This document shows positions 20,451 to 30,091 of a stretch of DNA of 64,000 bases, one piece after another. The position numbers and the translations under genes are program-made. How positions within the stretch are numbered: the first letter of the stretch is position 1; every line of letters begins with the position of its first letter. The stretch is taken from assembly GCA_963932465.1 (NCBI GenBank), contig OZ010786.1, positions 596,181,038-596,245,037 of the forward strand, in the 5' to 3' direction. This stretch comes from Maratus speciosus (taxonomy: Eukaryota; Arthropoda; Arachnida; Araneae; Salticidae). The notes under the pieces were generated by a model, which saw only the letters and a program-made list of their open reading frames with translations, was not told the DNA's origin and did no database searches.

Positions 20451-23136
20451 TCACGGGGATTCCATCATAGAGGAATATTTAGGGCGCTTACGATGGTGGG
20501 GTTCGAAGGCGTCGTAACCTGGGAGTGCTGCCACAATATCATTTGGAAGGTCGTATAAAGCAGTGTAGAAATATTTTGCTAGGTCTTTAATTCTTTTCCT
20601 AAGGGTGATGGTATTCAGGTCCCTTCGGACAGTGGAGTTACGTAAGTATCTTGAGGCGCCTCGTACGGTGCGAAGATTTTTATTATGTAATTTGCTAAGG
20701 TTATCCATAGTGGTCTTGCAGGTAAAACCCCAGACAGGACTGGCATAAGTAATGATGGGAAGAATACAGGAATTATAGAGGAGGAGTTTATTGTAGACAG
20801 AAAGGGTTTTACTATTAAGAAGTGGTTTAAGGGCAAGAGAAGCTCCGGCGACTTTCCCTCTGATGGAGAGAATATGTTTGCTCCAAGTGAGCCTACGATC
20901 AAGGATGACACCCAGGTACTTGGCCTCGTCGAACCATGGAATAGTAGTGTTATTTATTGTTAGTCTTTGAGGATAAATAAATTTACGAGAGAAATAAACA
21001 GCTTTAGTTTTATTTTCATTGATTAGAGCACGCCATAGGTCGCACCAGTCAAGGAAGTCTTCGAGATGAGTCTGCAGGTACCTGTATAGACTATCTGGGT
21101 GGTGTGCTGTGGCGTAGATACATGTATCGTCCGCATACAGAACTAAATAAGCAAGTAATGAGCGTGGGATGTCATTGAAAAATATGTTGAATAACATTGG
21201 ACCCAACACGCTCCCCTGAAGAATGCCCGCTAGTATAAAAAGTAGTATGGATAAGTTGTTGTTGATGCGGACTCTAAAAATACGACCGCAAAGGTATGAG
21301 TATATTAAGTGTATTAGTCTGTCACGGAATTTTAGCTTAATTAATTCGTATATAAGGCCTTCGTGAAAGACTTTGTCAAAAGCCTTTGCGACGTCAAGAA
21401 AAATGGCTGCAGCTGGGATCTTCGCGTTGAGCTTTTCGCTGAGAAATTCAACAACGCGAAGAAGCTGGTGTTGGGTTGAATGTTTTGGGCGAAAGCCAAA
21501 TTGTTCAGGCATAAGGATGTTGTTTTGCTGAATAAAGTCCTGCAACTGGGCCCTAATGACACGTTCGATGACTTTACTGAGAGAAGGAAGGAGAGAGATA
21601 GGTCTATAGTTAGTAGGATCAGAGAGATCAGTTCCAGGTTTGGGTATGGGTGATATGATAGAAAGTTTCCAAGGTTTCGGGAAGTAATTAAATTTAAAGA
21701 TAGCATTAGAAAGTTTGGTGATATAGATAATACAGTTAGGAGAAAGATTTTTTAGAGCAGTGTTACAAATTTGGTCGTAACCTGTAGTCTTGCGTTTTTT
21801 CAATTTTTTAATAATATTATGGATAACAATAGGCTGAATAGTAGGGGGGTCATCAGGGGGGGACGGCTAGGAAATTGCGAACAGTTTCACTAACCTCATC
21901 ACGGTGTGCCTGGCGAGCGAGGTTTGGGTTCGGAGAGAATTGTAAAGTGTAGGAGTTGGCAAGTAGGTTTGCTTTGTCCTGATCAGTATAAGCATAGTTA
22001 ACATTATTGTCCGAAAGAGGGGGAATGGGGGAGTATTTTTTATTGATTTTACGTTTGATTAGCCAAAGAGAATTATCCTCGCTAGCGAGATTTTTGAGGA
22101 AATTATTCCAACTTTTTTGCTTTTCTTTATAAAGGCAATTTTTGATTCTATTATTAGTTCTATTGATTAAAGGTTTAAGGGAGGGGTCTCTAGAATTTTG
22201 AAATTGTCGCCGGAGTTGGTTACGATTTTTAATGAGGTTATAAATATAACGGGGAGGAATGAATGAGTTATTATTTTTGAAGGTATTGAAGGTAGCATGG
22301 TTTTGGGCTTCAATAATTTTGGAATTTAGAGAATCCACAGCGTCATCAATATCAGTTGTAGAGTTTATAATGGGAAAAGTAATTTCTTGGCTAGCAAGAT
22401 GGTTAGTAAATTTTTTCCAATCAATGGCCACGGAAGGAGGAGGAGAAATAGCGTTAATAATGTAAATTTAGAAACAGACAGGGTAATGGTCAGAGGAGAG
22501 ATCTTTAATGACAGTAGAGGTCATAGGATAGGGAAGGTTTTTAGAGATAGCAAGATCAATTATGGAATCATGGGTATTAGGCGCCGTGCTTATGTGTGTA
22601 GGAGTATTAGGTGCGTGTTGGCTTAATTTAAGGTGTTGTACTAGATTATGGAGAGAGGTACACCGATGACAATTGCCGTGACAATTCCAACGCCTGCTCC
22701 TGGCATTATAATCGCCAACAAAGAAGCAGTGTTGGTGATGGGAGAAGAGTTGAATTAAACTATTAACAGGAAAGTTACCAGTAGGTGGTGCGTAAATTGA
22801 AGCTAAGTTAATGTTAATGTGAGGAAGCTGAACTACAATACTAGTGTATTCAATGTCGTTAAAATTAGAATTGTTAAAAAGATAGTGAGGGATATGATGC
22901 TTTATGTAAATAGCAGTGCAGCCTCTCGGGTTGCCGTCTGAGCGAGGTGTGTGAAATAGCCTATACCCAGGAATGTTAATATTAAAGGTAGGGCTGAAAG
23001 TTTCCTGTAAGAAAATGACATCAATATTAGTGTGATCAGAAATGAAAAGTTTAAGTTCATTTAATTTGGGATGCTAAGAGTTGCAATTCCAAGAGAGGAA
23101 GATTAAAGAGGAAAAAGAAGGGGAGGAATTACTCAT
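20451..23136 (-). pseudogene. LINE ORF2: APE endonuclease and reverse transcriptase, disrupted
   Basis: ORF2 makes the target nick and copies the element RNA. The start ATG (23136-23134) overlaps the ORF1 stop in ATGAGTAA. Endonuclease motifs are read in order on the minus strand: SWNCNS, FLQET, SIYAPP, VGDYNARS, IIDLAIS and SSDHYPV (about 23100-22475). The RT part (21803-20451, 450 residues) has NYRPISLLP, FLDVAKAFD, GILQGSVLGP, LYADD (residues 222-226) and KYLGVILD. Visible lesions are a stop at 23076-23074 early in the endonuclease, a stop at 22470-22468 after the SDH motif, and one extra base in a C7 run at about 21862. GILQGS departs from the usual GxPQGS. The part at 21853-22467 is the EN-RT linker. 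Confidence 0.9.
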
Positions 23137-24790
23137 TATTGGATGAGTTGAATTCCGTGGCCAAGCTGCCAAAAGCATTTATAATTATAAATATTCTTTC
23201 CATAGGGTCGTTGCAATTTTTGGAGAGTTTAGCTATGTTTTGGAAACATTGGATAAATTTATTGAATTTAAAGATTTCTTTCATTTCTTGGAAAGTTTTA
23301 AGAATATCTTTTAGGTCTGTTATATAATTGGAGCTGTTAGAATTTTCTGGTGTTGCATTTTCAGGGTCTATTGGCTTATTTTCGTTAGAATTAGCTGTTT
23401 CAGGTTTGGGTGCTGGAGTGGCAATCGTATATGGGGCTTTCTTGGTAACTTGAGGGGCTGAGGCTGGTTTGACGTAGTTATAGCTCGCCATAGTTTCAGC
23501 TAGCATGTCCGGAAACGCTTTAGCTTGTTTTTCTTTTCGGGGAGATTTTGACGATTGATTGTTTTTGTGAAATTGGGGGGGTTTAGGGCAACCGCGATAG
23601 GTAGCCGGGTGAGGGGCAGAACAGTTACTACATTTAGGTGTAATCTTTCCGATTTTGTCGCATTCTGGGGTAAGATGCCCTCCTGAGCAATTGGCGCAAC
23701 CGGCAGGGAGTTTACAAATTTCAGATGAGTAGCCAAATTTTTGACAACGGTAACATTGTTTTACAATGCCCGTGCCTTTAAAACGTTCACTTGTGACTTT
23801 AATATAACATATTTCAGTTATTTGGTAAATTTCCTCAAACTTTGCTCTCGGCAAGACATTTACAACATACAGTGGAATCGGGTTTCCGGTTTTTCTACTT
23901 TTCATCATAGAAGCTCTATTTGCTACGAAATTATGCTGTTTTAGTTCATCAATGATGATTTGTGGGTCGGTATAACAGGGGATTCCTCGAATAACCACTT
24001 TCCGTGGGCGCTGTTCCGCACGGCTCAGGGTAGTGTATGCTATGGCATTGGTATCCAAATAAGCTTGAGTTGTACGAAAATCTGAGTTGGTTTTGCAGTG
24101 AACTTTTAATAATTCACCATCCATTTTGATGAGTGGGTTGGTTTCATTTTGTTCTTTAATTTTGGCGACAAGTTCATGCCATTTACCCTTAATTTCTATG
24201 TAGAAAGGGTGGATTTTAATTTTAGGGGTGGTGGGTGTTCCAGAGCCACCAGCTACGTCGCCATCGTTTGGGGTGCTGTCCATATCATCATTGTCATGAT
24301 TAACTTTAGCTTTATCAGCTAACATTGTGTATTTGTTTTGTAATGGTACGCTACCGTTTTCAGTACGCGTTCCCTTACGGGTTACATTTTTACCAGGGAG
24401 GAAGCCCTCAGTAGGGTCCACCGCAATTGCTTTAAGATCGGTTAATGTTTCGATTAGGTATAAGTTATGTTTAGAAATAAAAAGTTTAAACTCAGATAAT
24501 TTACACAACCTAAGGGGATCAAATGGCTCTTTAAACAAGAACATCACAGTAGACAAAAGGCTACTCACATTTTGCTGTAGGTCTTCCCGGGTGGAGTAGT
24601 CCGTGCTTTGAAGCAGTCCTTTTAGGTGGTTGTCACATTCCATCAAGAACTGCGTGACGATCATTTTTTGTTTTTCATCTGAAAGTTGAGGGAATTCGTT
24701 CCATGGAGAAGCGAGGTCTGACATTTCGATACCGTTCACAATGCGTACAGCATTCTCATCGAAGTTAAATGGATCCTTAGCATCCATCAT
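23129..24790 (-). CDS. LINE ORF1 (gag-like) nucleic-acid-binding protein
   Basis: A complete 553-residue frame. In the Jockey/X clade this protein coats the element RNA and accompanies it to the nucleus. Residues 1-125 look helical and have no known motif, and a low-complexity G/T/P linker lies near 170-190. An RRM-like region with HPFYIEI, RKVVIRGIPCYTD and PLYVVNVLPR spans about 193-330. Three cysteine knuckles follow at 346-359, 365-377 and 387-401, then a K/P/N-rich tail. The first knuckle has Tyr where His is usual (CQKFGYSSEIC), while the sister copy at 12393 keeps His. The start is the first of two adjacent ATG codons. Despite the damaged ORF2, ORF1 is intact. Confidence 0.93.
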   Translation of the reverse strand: MMDAKDPFNFDENAVRIVNGIEMSDLASPWNEFPQLSDEKQKMIVTQFLMECDNHLKGLLQSTDYSTREDLQQNVSSLLSTVMFLFKEPFDPLRLCKLSEFKLFISKHNLYLIETLTDLKAIAVDPTEGFLPGKNVTRKGTRTENGSVPLQNKYTMLADKAKVNHDNDDMDSTPNDGDVAGGSGTPTTPKIKIHPFYIEIKGKWHELVAKIKEQNETNPLIKMDGELLKVHCKTNSDFRTTQAYLDTNAIAYTTLSRAEQRPRKVVIRGIPCYTDPQIIIDELKQHNFVANRASMMKSRKTGNPIPLYVVNVLPRAKFEEIYQITEICYIKVTSERFKGTGIVKQCYRCQKFGYSSEICKLPAGCANCSGGHLTPECDKIGKITPKCSNCSAPHPATYRGCPKPPQFHKNNQSSKSPRKEKQAKAFPDMLAETMASYNYVKPASAPQVTKKAPYTIATPAPKPETANSNENKPIDPENATPENSNSSNYITDLKDILKTFQEMKEIFKFNKFIQCFQNIAKLSKNCNDPMERIFIIINAFGSLATEFNSSNNE

Positions 24791-25029
24791 TTTAATGTTC
24801 GTAGAACTCCCAATATAGTACTACTATGCTGGAACAACAGTTCACAATAAAGTCCTATTCGTACGAACTGGATTTACATTATGCACCGCTGTCACCAATA
24901 CACATAATAGATAAAAGAACAAAAGCACCGCTACCCGTTAAAACAGGCGCTAAAAAATGAGAATATCCCCAGAGAAGAATCACGTCTTCCCTCTCTGAAA
25001 GCTAGCTACAAACTGAGCAGTACTGAGCT
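24791..25029 (-). other. 5' untranslated region of the LINE
   Basis: About 240 bp between the 5' end and the ORF1 ATG, likely to hold the internal promoter expected of Jockey-type elements. The first bases in sense are AGCTCAGTACTGCTCAGT, a partial 10-bp repeat. I cannot point to a defined promoter motif. Confidence 0.6.
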
Positions 25030-25042
25030 TAATTATTAGACA
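25030..25042. repeat. 13-bp target-site duplication of the LINE (right copy)
   Basis: TAATTATTAGACA, identical to 19897-19909. Confidence 0.9.
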
Positions 25043-25170
25043 TTAGATATCGGAATCAATGTCTAATAATTAAATGATAGAATTTACTGGTATGAACTGA
25101 TTTTCTCAAACGTACACGACTTTCCGATCGACTGAATAGTTGTATAACTATCAGTATGCTGTCCCTTTCA

Positions 25171-25378
25171 TTAAACCCTTGGGGACCAGCGTCTTTTACA
25201 GAATTTTTTATCTTTAATCACCGGTTTTATTACAACAGAAATTTTGGGCTAATTGCATTGAGAAAATGCCCTGATTAAATAAAGCATAATTTGCAATAAA
25301 AATAACTGGTGGGAATAATCAAGTTTTGTAAGTACCTTATGCGTCAGGTATACCGGTCACCCATCCCAAAAAGATTAA
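25171..25378. mobile_element. TTAA MITE, 'GGGGACCAGCG' type
   Basis: Begins TTAAACCCTTGGGGACCAGC and ends CCCATCCCAAAAAGATTAA. The core GATTAAATAAAGCATAATTT and ATAACTGGTGGGAATAATCA matches the GGGGACGAGCG family in opposite orientation. The ends are worn. Confidence 0.7.
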
Positions 25379-25494
25379 AATTCTCAGTCATAGACAAATA
25401 TTACGTGGGATAACAACACCAGTTGAATAGTACTACAAACATCTCCAAATATGTATCACTCTATATATTGATGCTTATTATATGCAGGCACTTA

Positions 25495-25595
25495 TTAACC
25501 CCTTGAAGGGCAGTGATGGATCTCTGGCATCACCCGATATTAATTCCTAATTCCCACATTCACACCGGAATTTTTTAATGAAAATTTCACTTCTA
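25495..25595. mobile_element. truncated TTAA MITE
   Basis: TTAACCCCTTGAAGGGCAGTG with a small GATCTCTGGCATC palindrome. It is cut off by the next MITE, and no clear right half is found. Confidence 0.5.
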
Positions 25596-25803
25596 TTAAC
25601 CCCTTGGGGACGAGCGACACGTATACGTGCCGCATGAAGTGCTCAGAATCCTTGTTTTTTCTCACCAGTAAAAATTTACTGTAAAATTTGCCTTATTTAA
25701 TAAGCGCATTTTCTCGATTCAAGAAGACACAAATTTATGTTTTTAAAAAACGGTGACAAAAGATTAAAAATTTCGTAAAAGGCTCTCGTCCCGAAGGGGT
25801 TAA
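25596..25803. mobile_element. TTAA MITE, 'GGGGACGAGCG' family
   Basis: Nearly identical to 2600-2807 and 46061-46264, with TTAA at both ends and ends CCCCTTGGGGACGAGCG / TCTCGTCCCGAAGGGG. It shares its right TTAA with the next element. Confidence 0.92.
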
Positions 25804-25994
25804 CCCCTTCGGACGAGCAACCAGTATACGAGGCGCGTAAGGTGCTCAGAATTCATGATTATTCTCGTGAGTAAATTTTGCCTTATTTAACACGAAAGAT
25901 TTCCCGATTCATTCAGGCAAAATTTTTCTGTTTTGAAAAACCGGTCATATATGAATAAAAATCCTGTAAAAGACGCTCTTCACGAAGAGATTAA
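25800..25994. mobile_element. TTAA MITE abutting the previous one
   Basis: It starts at the shared TTAA with CCCCTTCGGACGAGCAACC and ends GACGCTCTTCACGAAGAGATTAA (last 20 bases as a motif). The core is AATTTTGCCTTATTTAACAC. One TTAA serves two neighbours, as if one element inserted in the target duplication of the other. Confidence 0.82.
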
Positions 25995-26205
25995 GGAGGC
26001 GAGAATAGCGATTTACTTTTTTACAAATAAATTTTCTTTTAAATATTGGTGTCAATCGATTATTTCAACATTTTACGAATACAAGTACATATCCCCTGAA
26101 AACGTTAAATAGGTCTAGAAATAATTTTAACATTTCTAAATTCATTTAAATTATTTTGAAGATTGTTATTTAGTGCCTCCTACATGGGACTCCAGGACTA
26201 ATGGG
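25995..26205. other. short spacer of uncertain origin
   Basis: It starts after a TTAA and ends ACTCCAGGACTAATGGGTTAA. It may be a further decayed MITE, but inverted ends are not convincing. Confidence 0.3.
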
Positions 26206-26396
26206 TTAACCCTCTCGCTGCGTAATTGTTTTATCAAAATAGCTTAAAAATTGTGTATTTAAGAATTTTTATTCTTCTGCGAACGGTTATTTAAAACAAG
26301 AATTTTTGTCTAATTTAATCGCGAAAATGCCCCGATTAAATAAGACAAAATTTACAATAAAAAAAATAACTAGTGGGAATAATCAAGGAGGGTTAA
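26206..26396. mobile_element. TTAA MITE, 'CTCGCTGCG' family
   Basis: The left end TTAACCCTCTCGCTGCGTAA matches 8575. The right end is shortened to ATCAAGGAGGGTTAA, so the outer inverted arm of about 50 bp is deleted on that side. The core is GATTAAATAAGACAAAATTT. Confidence 0.8.
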
Positions 26397-26561
26397 CCCC
26401 TTAATCGTTGCGTAATTTTGCGAATATCCCTTCAAAATTCGTTGCGTAATTTTGCGAATATCCCTTCAAAATTCGTCGATTGTTTTTTATTGCCCGATTT
26501 TATTATTCATAAAATTCTGAGTTCATTAGTACAAGAAACAGGGTATTTTCTTAATATTTAA
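26393..26561. mobile_element. TTAA-flanked unit with an internal 36-bp tandem repeat
   Basis: TTAACCCCTTAATCGTTGCG is followed by two copies of CGTTGCGTAATTTTGCGAAT plus ATCCCTTCAAAATT (26405-26474), and TTAACCC recurs at 26558. The right end has no clear inverted partner. Confidence 0.5.
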
Positions 26562-27961
26562 CCCTTTTAAGGTTGGTTTGAAGTGTATGAAATCCCTTAA
26601 TTTTAATACCCAAAAGTCCACTAATCGAGAAATTTAATATAAAACTTTTTCTTTAGTAAATTTGCGAAATTTGACTCTTTCTTATTTGGAAATAAATCTG
26701 TACATAAATTCCGATGTCAATCTTTATTTCTACATTTAAGCGATGCAGGGGCCTTGTACCTAAAAGTGTTTAGGATGGATAAAATTTTTAAAAGTTACAA
26801 TTTTATTTATCTTTTATTTATCTTTTATTTGATTGTATTGTACACACATGACGTGCAGGGAAGTATCGATGGAACGCTGCAACTTGTGGTTTCATTTTAA
26901 TTAAAGGTAAAGACATATATAAAAGAAGTAATTTTTTATATTACTACAAGGACGATAATTTCATTCGAATTTAATTTGGAAATCGGCATTCAATATATTT
27001 TTCAAAATTTAGTAAATTTTCAATCTAAGGTAAACTTTGAAACATGACATGCATTGTCCTACATTACAGTATTTGCGTTCATATTTGGTTTATTTTATAA
27101 ATGTGTTTCCATATTTATTCTCATGGGAAGAACAAATTTTTCATTCTGTGTAAGGTTTTGTCCGTAGGGGGTCATAATATCCAGAAAATGGGGTTCACAT
27201 AAACGACTTGATTTTGATAATTTTTTCTATACCAATCATTCAGATGCGTACAATCAGTCGAAGTTTTATACAGTTTTCGATTAAGTGGATTTTGAGGATC
27301 GTGAGCTTCATTATTCCAAAAATGTAATTTTTTTTAATTCGCTGTACCTATTGTACGTCATAATATCGCGAAAAAATGGTCTTATAACAAATAAAGTGTA
27401 GTCCAAAATATATTTTCTTTAGCTTTTACGTTTACTATTTTTTTCACAATTTTTTCAACAGTAGTAAGAGAAATAAACAACAGCATTTTATTTTAAGAAA
27501 TAGGTTGTCATTCCAATCTGTCTTTCTCTCTTTTTTCTCAAACAACATTTCCCCATTTCTCATCATAGCGATTAGTTTCGATTACAATATTATCCGCCAA
27601 TTCATCATTTATAAAATGTTTATAGTACTACAGAATACCCGAAATAGCTTCAAACGATACGTTAATCTTAGGCTCCGATTTGACTTGCAAGCATGGTGGG
27701 GCGTAACATCACTATCATCATCATTATCTTCAGTTTCCGATTTTTCGGAGTCAAAAACATCTGAAAAAATGGAATCTTCTGATTTCTTTCCAGATATCAG
27801 AACACTAAAATATTTCTCTCCACTTGAGCCACACAACATCGAAATTTATAAAACGATAACCCAGATGTATTGAGATTTGAAACAAATAAAACATTTGTTT
27901 CAACTCGTACAATTCCTTAAATTAAACATTACGAACTTCTCATTTCAGTGTTTTCCATCTT
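26562..27961. other. AT-rich region, no confirmed gene
   Basis: A 76-residue minus-strand frame (27609-27839) has an acidic Ser/Asp/Glu-rich stretch (DSEKSETEDNDDDSDV) of the kind found at piggyBac transposase N-termini, but no catalytic domain follows downstream on that strand. I do not call it a gene. The remainder shows no repeats that I can pair. Confidence 0.35.
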
Positions 27962-28080
27962 TTAACCCTGAAATACCCGATTTTTTTATTTTGTTTCGAA
28001 AAAATTATATATGATTCTCTGAAAGGTTTATTACACAGGAACAATAATGAAAAAAATCTGAGATACATTTTTCATATAAC

Positions 28081-28084
28081 ACGT
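28081..28084. repeat. 4-bp target-site duplication (left)
   Basis: ACGT immediately precedes the LTR and is repeated at 35209-35212. Confidence 0.85.
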
Positions 28085-28821
28085 TGTTACGAATTTACTC
28101 CTCGATCAATCTAATTGAACGGTAGCTGTGAGGAATAATTCTCTCTACCATGCAAAATTAATCAAAAGTTTTATTTTGAAATCTTGAATATATAGAATAC
28201 AACAAAAATAATAAATTAAATGCGTAGGTTGTTGACTTATATGATTATATAAAACACTGAGTCCTTGTAGCTTCAAATTTGGAAATTAGTTCACTCTAGA
28301 ACTTCTCATTCAGCAGCAAGTTCGTTGGTCGGATGGCTTTTACAGGAACGTCTCTCGCCGTCCTATACAAGTTCCGAGCGCTTCGCTTAATTTAACTCGG
28401 CACCTCTCGTGCCTTCCGCCCGGGAAAAAATCTCTTTTTCCCTCGTTCGTGCGAGCCAAACGCACACCCCTGTTTCCGAATCCAAACTGATCCCCTCTTC
28501 TATTTTCCTCCGAAAAAAATGGTCACTCTCTCGGACACCGTGAGAATACTTTCAACATCCATCTCTGTCAATGCCTTTAGGCATTAGCGAATTCCTTTGC
28601 GAGACCTAAACAGGGTGGTCTATACTCCGAACCCTTAGATGTATCTCATATCCTTTATCAGGGCGTGCTACGTCCTAAGTGCTAATCCATCATCACTTAC
28701 AATGTCCTAGAGCGTGAGAAAAATGTCTACTAGTCTTTCTATGCACCTGGGTGTATCCAGTTTTTCTTTAGGAGGACTTCTTCCCCCATCATCTGATAAC
28801 ATAGAAGTTCAATTCTTTACA
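28085..28821 (-). repeat. 3' LTR
   Basis: 737 bp, starting TGTTACGAATTTACTCC on the plus strand and ending TTCTTTACA. About 99 percent identical to the other LTR (differences seen near 28271, 28409, 28470, 28498, 28641, 28731, 28812). Confidence 0.96.
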
Positions 28822-28838
28822 ACACCCCCCTCTAAAAG
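28822..28838 (-). other. polypurine tract
   Basis: In element sense the bases just before the 3' LTR read CTTTTAGAGGGGGGTGT. The purine run AGAGGGGGG would prime plus-strand DNA synthesis. Confidence 0.8.
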
Positions 28839-29121
28839 ACGTTTCTTCAGGTTTGAATGAAGAATCTTATGACCAGTGGATGAACGCAACAAATTCCAAT
28901 ATCTCAGAGTGGCAGATGCAATAAATACAATTATCAATGCGCGCTCTGATACATTACACTAAAAAAATATACATATATATATATATATATATATACATAA
29001 CAAGATCAAAAACTACCAAATGAAAAATTTAGAACTATTTCTTGGCTTACAAAGTATAAACAAATGAAATTATTACTTTTTTTCGTTCAATAGTACTTTT
29101 AGCTTTTAGTATTTAACGAGT
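28839..29121 (-). other. non-coding tail of the retrotransposon with a TA microsatellite
   Basis: Lies between the RNase H stop and the PPT. It contains an alternating AT run at about 28972-28995. Confidence 0.8.
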
Positions 29122-29811
29122 TTATTCCGCACGACTTAAATAATCAACATGTGCAATATCTCGTCCTGGTCTATGCTTTATTGCATAATGATAGGGTTGC
29201 AGTGTGAGAGCCCATCGTAAAAGCCTCGGATTATTCCCAGAATTTCGTTTAAGAAAAACTAAAGGATTGTGATCGGTTTCTATAGCAAAGAGTTGGCCGT
29301 CAACATAGTGACGCAATTTCTTGATTGCAAAGATAATAGCTGCACATTCCTTCTCCGTCGCACAAAAACTTTTTTCTGTTTCCGAAAATTTCCGACTTAA
29401 GTAAATTATGGGATGTTCCTCTGAACCCTCACGTTGTGCTAAAATAACCCCAATACCCTTTTCAGAAGCATCCGTTTGTATGATAAATTCCTTAGAATAA
29501 TTGGGAGCGTACAAAATGGGTTCTTCCGTAAGTTTCGTTTTCAACAGTTGAAAAGCCTTTTCCATTTCGTTGCTCCATGTTACCTTTTCCCTTTTATTTT
29601 TACCTTTAAGCGCGCGCGTTAATGGTTCCACCATAACTGCATAATCTTTTATATACCTTGAGTAGTAACACGCCATACACAAGCATCGACGTATCTCAGT
29701 TTTGTTTTTAGGGGTTGGTAAATCTAAAATAGCCCGAATTTTAGCTTCTGCCGGGGAGCGTCTCCCGTCGCCTACCACATGCCCCAGATATTTGACAGTT
29801 TTTTTGTGCAA
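29122..29811 (-). pseudogene. pol: pol, third part: RT connection and RNase H
   Basis: 229 residues in a new frame after a frameshift. YLGHVVG closes the RT domain and the RT-RNase H connection follows. RNase H, which degrades the RNA strand of the RNA/DNA hybrid, is marked by QTDASEKGIG (first Asp), FCATEKECAA (Glu) and ETDHNPLVF (Asp). The ORF ends HVDYLSRAE, the usual C-terminal RNase H region in Ty3/gypsy elements. No integrase or chromodomain follows, which confirms that integrase is not at the 3' end. The lesion separating it from RT is one extra base in a T7 run (plus strand about 29799-29805). Confidence 0.92.
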
Positions 29812-30091
29812 ACTTGCACTTAGCTAATTTAATCTTTACCTTAGCTTCTTCTACTCTCATGAGCACTTTTTCTAGGTGCTGCAAATGATCCTCCCAAGTT
29901 TCCGAGAATACGGCCATGTCATCAAGGTAAGGTAAACAAAATTCCTCTAAACCTCTTAACATTTTATCCATAAATTTCGAAAATCTATAGGACGCGTTTA
30001 ACATTCCAAATGGCATGACCAGGTGGATATAAGAACCGAAACTGGTTACAAATGCGGCCAACCTTTGCGCCCTAGCTGTCAATGGAATTTG
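29800..30091 (-). pseudogene. pol: pol, second part: reverse transcriptase catalytic region
   Basis: This is in the same frame as the upstream pol ORF, but separated from it by the stop codon at 30094-30092. It contains VMPFGMLNA and the catalytic box FCLPYLDDMAVFS with the two Asp residues. An apparently open continuation to 29741 is out of frame with the conserved sequence. Confidence 0.9.

Larger units (their letters stand above)
19910..25029 (-). mobile_element. Jockey/X-element-type LINE with both ORFs
   Basis: A 5,120-bp non-LTR retrotransposon on the minus strand: 5' UTR (24791-25029), ORF1 (23129-24790), ORF2 with endonuclease and RT (20451-23136, damaged) and 3' UTR (19910-20450). 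It is delimited by a 13-bp target duplication. There is no poly(A) tail; the 3' end reads CACTGCTCAGTACTGTT in sense orientation. The 5' end carries the same GCTCAGTACTG. The Jockey/X assignment rests on the three-knuckle ORF1 and the APE-type EN plus RT layout. Confidence 0.9.
19833..25136. mobile_element. 171-bp mariner-type MITE split by a LINE
   Basis: The two halves (19833-19909 and 25043-25136) are inverted repeats of each other. Matching pieces are CATCGGAAAGTCGTGT / ACACGACTTTCCGAT, AAGAAAAT / ATTTTCT, and TAATTATTAGACATT / AATGTCTAATAATTA. TA lies immediately outside each end. TTGGGTCC..CGGAAAGTCGTG resembles mariner terminal repeats. A LINE of 5,120 bp sits near the centre. Confidence 0.85.

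Noticed and set aside
20615..21706. overlapping minus-strand frames within the LINE RT region
   Set aside because: Shadow frames of the RT reading frame, without motifs of their own.
25495..26561. CRISPR-like array of regularly spaced repeats
   Set aside because: The repeats are whole inverted-end MITEs with TTAA flanks and of unequal length, in a eukaryotic context; not direct repeats with spacers.
28839..29121. possible envelope gene downstream of pol
   Set aside because: Only about 280 bp of AT-rich non-coding sequence lies between RNase H and the PPT; no room or ORF for one.
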